NCBI GenBank assembly: GCA_034440575.1
Contig: JAOTOL010001633.1
Span: forward strand, 2,575,001 to 2,639,000
Reading direction: 5' to 3'
DNA: 64,000 nt
Source of the DNA: Imbricaverruca yamaguchii
Taxonomy: Eukaryota; Arthropoda; Thecostraca; Neoverrucidae
This document shows, in pieces, positions 56,341 through 64,000 of the stretch. Below the pieces are notes generated by a model. It was not told the origin of the DNA and did no database searches. It worked only from the letters and a program-made list of their open reading frames with translations. A program made the position numbers and the translations under genes. How positions within the stretch are numbered: the stretch's first letter is position 1; every line of letters starts with the position of its first letter.

Positions 56341-56471
56341 ATAATGACGTGCCTTTCGAATCCGAATGCCATCTGTGAAGGTCTGCCGCGGCCTGGTTGT
56401 GACTTGTGATCGTGGCGAGTTGAATGGCCGGCGCTGTCGGTCATTCAACTGTGTTCACTTGGCTGTGAGCG
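56341..56471 (+). repeat. About 130-bp inverted repeat, left partner
   Basis: From ATAATGACGTGCCTTTCG to GGCTGTGAGCG; nearly exact reverse complement of 59515-59645. It borders the 10-bp array on its right. Confidence 0.93.
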
Positions 56472-57328
56472 ACTGACATCGGCTGACAGCAGCTGACAGC
56501 AGCTGGCAGCGGCTGACAGCAGCTGACAGCGGCTGACAGCAGCTGACAGCAGCTGACAGCAGCTGACATCAGCTGGCAGCGGCTGATAACGGCTGACAGC
56601 AGCTGACAGCAGCTGGCAGCGGCTGACAGCGGCTGATAACGGCTGACAGCTGCTGACAGCAGCTGACATCGGCTGGCAGCAGCTGACAGCGGCTGATAAC
56701 GGCTGACGGTAGCTGACAGCAGCTGGCAGCGGCTGATAACGGCTGACGGTAGCTGACAGCAACTGACAGCGGCTGACAGCAGCTGACAGCAGCTGACAGC
56801 AGCTGGCAGCAGCTGACAGCAGCTGACAGCAGCTGGCAGCGGCTGACAGCGGCTGATAACGGCTGACAGCAGCTGACAGCAGCTGACAGCAGCTGACAGC
56901 GGCTGATAACGGCTGACAGCAGCTGACAGCAGCTGGCAGCAGCTGACAGCAACTGACAGCGGCTGACAGCAGCTGACAGCGGCTGATAACGGCTGATGGT
57001 AGCTGACAGCAACTGACAGCAGCTGACATCAGCTGGCAGCGGCTGATAACGGCTGACGGTAGCTGACAGCAACTGACAGCGGCTGACAGCAGCTGACAGC
57101 AGCTGACAGCAGCTGGCAGTAGCTGACAGCAACTGACAGCGGCTGACAGCGGCTGACAGCAGCTGACAGCGGCTGATAACGGCTGACAGCAGCTGACAGC
57201 AGCTGACATCAGCTGGCAGCGGCTGATAACGGCTGACGGTAGCTGACAGCAACTGACAGCGGCTGACAGCAGCTGACAGCAGCTGACAGCAGCTGGCAGT
57301 AGCTGACAGCAGCTGGCAGTAGCTGACA
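56472..57328. repeat. 10-bp minisatellite (GCTGACAGCA type), about 85 units
   Basis: Units GCTGACAGCA/GCTGACAGCG with variants GCTGGCAGC, GCTGATAACG, GCTGACGGTA. On the minus strand it is joined in frame to the transposase fragment, producing a 389-residue chimeric frame with a false CCQLLSAAVS repeat tail. Confidence 0.96.
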
Positions 57329-58290
57329 GGTTCATCTCATTGCGGAAACGCTTTTTGATCTCTTGCCTCTGCTTGTCGACCGCCTCCTTTTGTGCATTAC
57401 TAGTTGCACGCCATGCTTGTATGGGCAGCTTGTACGGAATGTAGACCACACACTCGAGGAAACGTGTCCACGCGTGCAAAGTGAATAGTCCATACTCATA
57501 CACATCTGTGCGCACAGGACGAAGCAAGACGGCGTCAATGTCGTTCATGTCACTCGGCTTCGCTGAGCAAACGTCACACGTGACCGATCCCGTTTCTGAT
57601 AAGGCACTGACCACTTTGCGTGTCCACCATCGTGAGTCGACGTTGGTATTTCACTTCCACTCTGGCGCCACCGGGTATGTATAGCTCTGTGGGCTGCTGG
57701 AGACGAATTTCTTCTTCAATCCGCATCTGCTCTTGTCGTGAAAGATCGGCTGTCTCTTTCGCATAGCGAGTGGCGAGTGGTCGGCACAGTCTCGTGGAGG
57801 ACGGTTTACCGATGATCCACAAAACAGCATGGCCTGCTCACATACGTAGAGGTACCAGTGTGGTACAAAACAAGCTCTCCTCCACGGTCCCCTGGTCCCC
57901 TGGTACGGAGAGCCTGTTTGTACACTGACTGCGAAGTGGCGCCATCAAACCCCAATTTCAGCTCGAGAACGTAAGAAATGGGGGAGGGTTGCTTGGTCCT
58001 GGCTGGTCATGAGGCGGATCCATGTTTGGTAGTATATTATTAGCCTCTACCAGGCGTGCAATCGTGTGGTCCAGCATTGCCTGTAGTGCGACGAAGGCTT
58101 CGGTATCAGTAAACGTGGTGCTGGATGAGTCGGGATAACACCGCTTTTTTGCTGCGCCCACATTCCTGTATGATGATATTATGGGCGTCTTCGCTAAATC
58201 TTTGGTGGTGTCACTCATTTTCTGATACCCATCCTTTGCGACGCTAGCGGGGCATCGGCGCAAAATGTGATGCAGTTCAAGATGTGCCAC
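57327..58290 (-). pseudogene. RAG1/Transib-like transposase fragment, left copy
   Basis: On the minus strand an uninterrupted 110-residue frame (58290-57958, starting MAHLELHHILRRCP) is followed, in another frame, by a segment with GFDGATSQSVYKQ, SLFCTTLVPLRM and a TGA. Next comes WIIGKPSSTRLCRPLATRY through LTMVD. A one-base insertion just after this Asp shifts the frame; the continuing frame reads SALSETGSVTCDVC to RFRNEMNL. The 10-bp minisatellite then begins at 57328, so everything beyond (second His pair and catalytic Glu of the family) is gone. Clearly non-functional. It is useful because it keeps TGT where the right copy has TGA, and has the N-terminal frame intact. Confidence 0.7.
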
Positions 58291-59218
58291 GTGATCTTAA
58301 ATCTAAAGGGATGATGCGTAACCCCCGCAATTTTCGCAACGTGTAATCCTATGTGTAATCCATAGGTGACAATCCGTTATTTCGTAGCGCCCATGCTTGA
58401 TACGTCGATAGAAGATGATGAGGATGATGAGGATAGGAGAAAGGGAAGGAGGGCGCACAGGTGTAGATGTCTGAAAATGATTGGGAGGCATACCCAACGT
58501 TCGCGGTTGGGGGGGGGAGGGTGCAAAAATACTCATTGTCTTTCCAAAAATACTCATTGCTACACTCTTGGGAAGGAGGGAGAAGGCGAGAGCGGACTAT
58601 ATGGCTAGAGAGACTGAAGGAGAGATGATGAGAGGGGAATAGAAGAGATATTAATTGTTGGATTGCAATACGCTGTCTATTGGAGGTCAGAATTTTGATT
58701 GTTTCACTTACATCGAGTAACAACAAACACGTGGAGAATGCTAGCCAGCTTTTACTTTCTGCTGCATTTTTCCTACGCTTCTCATAAGTAATCACCCCTG
58801 ACAGCAAGTTTCCTCGTCCTTCATCTCAAAGTATTCATGTGCATCTGTATTTCACATCCTCGCTGAACGTGACAGTGCAAAAATTGCTAAATTTCGCATA
58901 TATTGATGACTTTGAGGCTCGTGGGCGGTGAAAGGGAATTATATTTTTGGGAACCAAATCGCATATTTGAACTTAACATGAACAACAAATCTGATGATGA
59001 CCGGAACTCGAGGATCCGAAACAAAAATGCAAAAGGATCAGCTTAATACTCAGTGGACCCATGTCCTTGGACCCGACCATCCGACACCTCGGTCTTCCCT
59101 GCTCTACCCACGCGATGAACCGGTCCGACGTCAGCACAGCCCAGCGCAGCGGGCCTCGAGCCGCTCACGGCCGGACACGTCAGTGACTGCCTCTTGGTCG
59201 GTCTCCGACAGTCCGACA
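58291..59218. other. Upstream part of left arm; no ORF of note
   Basis: Non-coding flank of the transposase copy, mirrored at 60409-61327. Includes a G9 run (58509) and a direct repeat of AAAATACTCATTG that is collapsed to one copy in the right arm. Confidence 0.6.
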
Positions 59219-59514
59219 GTCAGCTGCTGTCAGCCGCTGCCAGCTGATGTCAGCTGCTGTCAGCTGATAACAGCTGCTGTCAGCAGCTGTCAGCTGCTGT
59301 CAGCCGCTGCCAGCTGATGTCAGCTGCTGTCAGCAGCTGTCAGCTGCTGTCAGCCGCTGCCAGCTGCTGTCAGCCGCTGTCAGCCGCTGCCAGCTGCTGT
59401 CAGCTGCTGTCAGCCGTTATCAGCCGCTGCCAGCTGATGTCAGCTGCTGTCAGCAGCTGTCAGCTGCTGTCAGCCGCTGCCAGCTGCTGTCAGCTGCTGT
59501 CAGCCGCTGCCAGA
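59219..59514. repeat. 10-bp minisatellite, inverted orientation
   Basis: CAGCTGCTGT/CAGCCGCTGC units, the reverse complement of the array at 56472-57328. Confidence 0.95.
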
Positions 59515-59645
59515 CGCTCACAGCCAAGTGAACACAGTTGAATGACCGACAGCGCCGGCCATTCAACTCGCCACGATCACAAGTCACAACCAGGCCGCGG
59601 CAGACCTTCACAGATGGCATTCGGATTCGAAAGGCACGTCATTAT
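59515..59645 (-). repeat. About 130-bp inverted repeat, right partner
   Basis: From CGCTCACAGCC to GGCACGTCATTAT; complements 56341-56471. Confidence 0.93.
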
Positions 59646-60030
59646 GCTGTCAGCTACTGACAGCGGCTGACAGCAGCTGACAGCAGCTGACAGCAGCTGG
59701 CAGTAGCTGACAGCAACTGACAGCGGCTGACAGCGGCTGACAGCAGCTGACAGCGGCTGATAACGGCTGACAGCAGCTGACAGCAGCTGACAGCGGCTGA
59801 TAACGGCTGACAGCAGCTGACAGCAGCTGACAGCAGCTGACAGCAGCTGGCAGCGGCTGATAACGGCTGACGGTAGCTGACAGCAACTGACAGCGGCTGA
59901 CAGCAACTGACAGCAGCTGGCAGCGGCTGATAACGGCTGACAGCAGCTGACAGCAGCTGACAGCGGTTGACAGCAGCTGACAGCGGCTGACAACGGCTAA
60001 CAGCGGCTGATAGCGGTTAACAGCGGCCAC
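59646..60030. repeat. 10-bp minisatellite, third block
   Basis: Same orientation as 56472-57328, degrading to GGCTGATAGCGGTTAACAGC at its right end. Confidence 0.95.
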
Positions 60031-60408
60031 AGAGAGATAAACATATAGAGAACACGATGTAGAAATATAGATAGGTATGGCAGAAGGGAAGTAGGGATGT
60101 AGATAGGTAGAGATTGAGAGATGTAGGGATGCATTAATGTAGGGGTGGAGAGATGCACAAATGTAGGAATGTAGAGATGCAGAGGTGAATGGATATATTA
60201 GCAAATGAAATGGATATATGAAGACATGGCGAAATGGAGAGATTGAGGGACTAAGGAGAGGGAGAGTGAGAAAGCAAGAAAGGGAGAAATCTATTTACGC
60301 GAGAAGTGCGGTATTCAGTTGAGAGCTTCCCAAAATTCAGCGGTATCCTGTTCTCAAAGAATGGTAGCAGCACGTGCGGAACTGGGAATTCAGACCAACT
60401 GTCGATTG
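60031..60408. other. Unique spacer at the palindrome centre
   Basis: AGATAGGTAGAGA-type low-complexity sequence, then unique sequence. Not duplicated in the left part. Confidence 0.5.
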
Positions 60409-62290
60409 GCAGCATCAGACTGTCGGAGACCGACCAAGAGGCAGTCACTGACGTGTCCGGCCGTGAGCGGCTCGAGGCCCGCTGCGCTGGGCTGTGCTGA
60501 CGTCGGACCGGTTCATCGCGTGGGTAGAGCAGGGAAGACCGAGGTGTCGGATGGTCGGGTCCAAGGACATGGGTCCACTGAGTATTAAGCTGATCCTTTT
60601 GCATTTTTGTTTCGGATCCTCGAGTTCCGGTCATCATCAGATTTGTTGTTCATGTTAAGTTCAAATATGCGATTTGGTTCCCAAAAATATAATTCCCTTT
60701 CACCGCCCACGAGCCTCAAAGTCATCAATATATGCGAAATTTAGCAATTTTTGCACTGTCACGTTCAGCGAGGATGTGAAATACAGATGCACATGAATGC
60801 TTTGAGATGAAGGACGAGGAAACTTGCTGTCAGGGGTGATTACTTATGAGAAGCGTAGGGAAAATGCAGCAGAAAGTAAAAGCTAGCTAGCATTCTCCAC
60901 GTGTTTGTTGTTACTCGATGTAAGTGAAACAATCAAAATTCTGACCTCCAATAGACAGCGTATTGCAATCCAACAGTTAATATCTCTTCTATTCCCCTCT
61001 CATCATCTCTCCTTCAGTCTCTCTAACCCTATAGTCCGCTCTCGCCTTCTCCCTCCTTCCCAGGAGTGTAGCAATGAGTATTTTTGGAAAGACACTTGCA
61101 CCCCCCCCCAACCGCGAACGTTGGGTATGCCTCCCAATCATTTTCAGACATCTACACCTGTGCTCCCTCCTTCCCTTTCTCCCATCCTCATCATCCTCAT
61201 CATCTTCTATCGACGTATCGAGCATGGGCGCTACGAAATTACGGATTGTCACATGTGGATTACATATAGGATTACACGTTGCGAAAATTGCGGGGGTTAC
61301 CCATCATCCCTTTAGATTTAAGATCACGTGGCACATCTTGAACTGCATCACATTTTGCGCCGATGCCCCGCTAGCGTCGCAAAGGATGGGTATCAGAAAA
61401 TGAGTGACACCACCAAAGATTTAGCGAAGACGCCCATAATATCATCATACAGGAATGTGGGCGCAGCAAAAAGAGCGGTGTTATCCCGACTCATCCAGCA
61501 CCACGTTTACTGATACCGAAGCCTTCGTCACACTACAGGCAATGATGGACCACACGATTGCACGCCTGGTAGAGGCTAATAATATACTACCAAACATGGA
61601 TCCGCCTCATGACCAGCCAGGACCAAGCAACCCTCCCCCATTTCTTACGTTCTCGAGCTGAAATTGGGGTTTGATAGCGCCACTTCGCAGTCAGTGTACA
61701 AACAGGCTCTCCGTACAGAAGACCAGGAAACCTCGGAGGAGAGCTTGCTTTGAACCACACTGGTACCTCTACGTATGTGAGCAGGCCATGCTGTTTTGTG
61801 GATCATCGGTAAACCGTCCTCCACGAGACTGTGCCGACCACTCGCCACTCGCTATGCGAAAGAGACAGCCGATCTTTCACGACAAGAGCAGATGCGGATT
61901 GAAGAAGAAATTCGTCTCCAGCAGCCCACAGAGCTATACATACCCGGTGGCGCCAGAGTGGAAGTGAAATACCAACGTCGACTCACGATGGTGGACGGCA
62001 AAGTGGTCAGTGCCTTATCAGAAACGGGATCGGTCACGTGTGACGTTTGCTCAGCGAAGCCGAGTGACATGAACGACATTGACGCCGTCTTGCTTCGTCC
62101 TGTGCGCACAGATGTGTATGAGTATGGACTATTCACTTTGCACGCGTGGATACGTTTCCTCGAGTGTGTGGTCTACATTCCGTACAAGCTGCCCATACAA
62201 GCATGGCGTGCAACTAGTAATGCACAAAAGGAGGCGATCGACAAGCAGAAGCAAGAGATCAAAAAGCGTTTCCGCAATGAGATGAACCTG
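60409..62290 (+). repeat. Large inverted repeat, right arm (about 1.9 kb)
   Basis: Begins ACTGTCGGAGACCGACCAAG and matches the left arm to GATGAACCTG (62281-62290). There the left arm enters the minisatellite while this arm continues the transposase frame. Confidence 0.95.
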
Positions 62291-62881
62291 ATCGTCGATC
62301 AGCCGAAGGCTGGTGGGAGTGGGACGACGAACGACAGCAACACGGCGCGATGTGCATTCCACGACCTACCGACGTTCAGCGCAGTGACAGGAGTCAGCGA
62401 GGAGCTGTTGCCCAGGTTTGCAGTCATTCTGGCGGCACTTTCTTCTACAGCAACAATCGACACGGGCAAGTTCCGAGCTTACGCTCTGAAGACGGCTCGA
62501 ATGTTCGTGCAGTGGTACTCATGGTACAACATGCCTGTCAGTGTCCACAAAGTGCTGATACACGGTGCAGAGGTGATCGCGAGCATGGAGCTTCCAATTG
62601 GCGCATATAGCGAGGATGCTCAAGAAGCCCGAAACAAGCACAACCGTGAGTACCGAGAGCACCATGCGCGCAAAATAAATAGGAAGACCACGATCACGGA
62701 CCAGCGCCATTACCAGCTTATAACCAGTGACCCGGTCATAAGTGGTATAATCTGGGAAGATATAAACAAGCCAAGACGCCGAAGGAGACAAACTAGTGAG
62801 AGTAGCAGCGCGGACATCGATATCAGCCCGGTCATCGAGCTCCGTGACGGCACTGATAGTGAAGAAGATAATGAAGACTAG
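61328..62881 (+). pseudogene. RAG1/Transib-like transposase, right copy (3' complete)
   Basis: The main frame (61796-62881, counted from a non-ATG codon at 61796) carries the catalytic-core layout of RAG1/Transib DDE transposases: VEVKYQRRLTMVDG (D67), SVTCDVC (C82, C85), NTARCAF, VHKVLIHGAEVI (H251, H256) and GAYSEDAQEARNKH (E277). In RAG1 the second Asp precedes a CxxC, which with an HxxxxH binds zinc, and the catalytic Glu lies 20 residues past the last His; here the spacing is 21. The first Asp would be in GFDSATSQSVYKQ (61673-61675, same frame). In-frame TGA codons at 61751 and 61778 and a frameshift near 61480 break the gene. The tail is basic (RRRRR), then acidic. No RAG2-like ORF or terminal repeats were identified. 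Homology is inferred from motif spacing, not a search. Confidence 0.7.
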
Positions 62882-63864
62882 TTCAACAGTATCCATAGTG
62901 CATATATCAGGTATACTGCTCTGGCCTAGACAGGGCTCCCACCTAGAACAGGTTTCATTGTTTTTGACATGTGTTTGAAAACAGTTCAACTTTGTTGGTC
63001 TAGTCATGACGTGTTGTGCTGAAAAGGGTAACCATTTATTGTGTATGGCGTGTTACATGATCTCAGAAGCCATTTGTAACGTATTTGCCTTCTCACAAAG
63101 GGTAATACATTCCCCTCTGTGACAATAAGTGTGTACGCGTCAACAAAACGGAGCTTATCACGTGGTAACGATCACTAGCATTTCCCAGCGCGCGGTCACA
63201 AACATGCCCAGTCGAAGGTAAAAATTGGCGTTTTGCCCAAAGGTTTAAGACGTTTGGATAAGCGCTAAATACTGATATGGAGAAGAAAAGACATTAGTGC
63301 GATTCAATGGACGATTCTGCATTCACTTATTCTAAAAAATAAACCTCAGAGCTTAAGGTTTCACTCGGTAATTATTAGTACCCGGTTCGGGCGCCAGGGC
63401 ACAATGTATCTATGTGGAGAGAATATGTTGTCCCTCCTGACCAAAGTATGTGACATATCGCCTTGAAACTTGGTACACAGCTGTAAGACTTGTAATTACG
63501 TAATATATATAGCGGTTTTTGTATACTTTAATTTTTTCCGAAAATTATAAGTGTTTTCTGTCTCAGCCACGAAGAACGCCCACAATTTGGCACACTCTAA
63601 CTCCGAGATCCCTGACCCTAGGTCAACCATTTTCACCATAAGTTGTGCAATTGATGTGTCCATCAATATACGATGTTTTATTCAATTCCAACCATTCAAA
63701 CGGCCTCCACTTAATTTTGGCTACATCCGAAGCGCAGTTGCCCCACTGTGCGTCAGTTGTCCAGGGTTACGCTTCCTCGCTGCCAGCTTGTTGATGGCTA
63801 GGTGGCTGTATTGCCGCTAGACGCCACAAGCCTGCCCCGCCGACTCCGTTGTCAGCTGCACTGT
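62882..63864. other. No gene recognised
   Basis: AT-rich flank downstream of the transposase copy. No counterpart of the inverted arms and no clear terminal inverted repeat seen. Confidence 0.45.
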
Positions 63865-63910
63865 TCTCTCTCCCTCTCTATCCCCTCTCTCTCTCTCCTC
63901 TTTATCTCTC

Positions 63911-64000
<90 letters not shown>
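63865..64000. repeat. (CT)n microsatellite at the window edge
   Basis: CT/TC dinucleotides with a few CCC and TAT interruptions up to about 63927, then uninterrupted to the end; likely continues beyond. Confidence 0.98.

Larger units (their letters stand above)
57327..59218 (-). repeat. Large inverted repeat, left arm (about 1.9 kb)
   Basis: Reverse complement of 60409-62290, with scattered substitutions and short indels. Outer end CAGGTTCATCTCATTGCGG; inner end CTTGGTCGGTCTCCGACAGT. Contains the left transposase fragment and its upstream region. Confidence 0.95.

Overview
The window reads as invertebrate nuclear DNA, most likely from an arthropod and possibly a crustacean. The case rests on split genes with GT-AG introns, two animal-only gene families, several decayed non-LTR retrotransposons with metazoan reverse transcriptases, tRNA-derived SINE-like copies and an exceptional load of minisatellites. 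GC-rich third codon positions in the exons and Jockey/CR1-type LINEs fit that guess, but nothing here fixes the phylum. No rRNA, intact tRNA, operon, CRISPR or prokaryotic signal was seen.

Two host genes are well supported and lie head to head. TMX2 (ER-membrane thioredoxin-related protein) is on the minus strand, with five coding exons at 15692-15552, 15017-14837, 14044-13861, 6911-6716 and 5696-5598; all splice phases agree and give 266 aa. NOS1AP/CAPON (PTB-domain adaptor) is on the plus strand, with one 825-bp exon at 18468-19292 holding the whole PTB domain and, after a 9.1-kb intron, a coiled-coil exon at 28425-28772. The 2.8 kb between the two start codons must hold both promoters unless distal exons exist.

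Most other reading frames are stop-free minisatellites rather than genes. Periods of 44, 45, 32, 85, 24, 18, 22, 97, 15, 23, 57, 38, 24/27/21, 16, 36, 21 and 10 bp were read directly. They crowd around exons: the 85-bp array starts nine bases from the TMX2 exon 4 acceptor, and the exon 3 acceptor region is itself tandemly triplicated.

From about 29 to 56 kb I see no host gene. The stretch holds three decayed LINE fragments (31.6-32.66, 36.81-38.15 and 49.18-50.10 kb; a fourth lies at 1-1614), a TTAA-flanked inverted-repeat element (34163-35440), a 0.5-kb CCT tract (46540-47034) followed by about 1 kb of diverged repeat, and further minisatellites.

At the right end (56341-62881) lies the most unusual structure: two inverted copies of about 1.9 kb (57327-59218 and 60409-62290), each with part of a RAG1/Transib-like transposase gene. 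CAGCTGACAG-type arrays lie between them and cut one copy. The right copy extends to the end of the catalytic core, with candidate catalytic acidic residues and a C2H2 zinc-binding set in the RAG1 arrangement, but has in-frame stops. A (CT)n tract closes the window.
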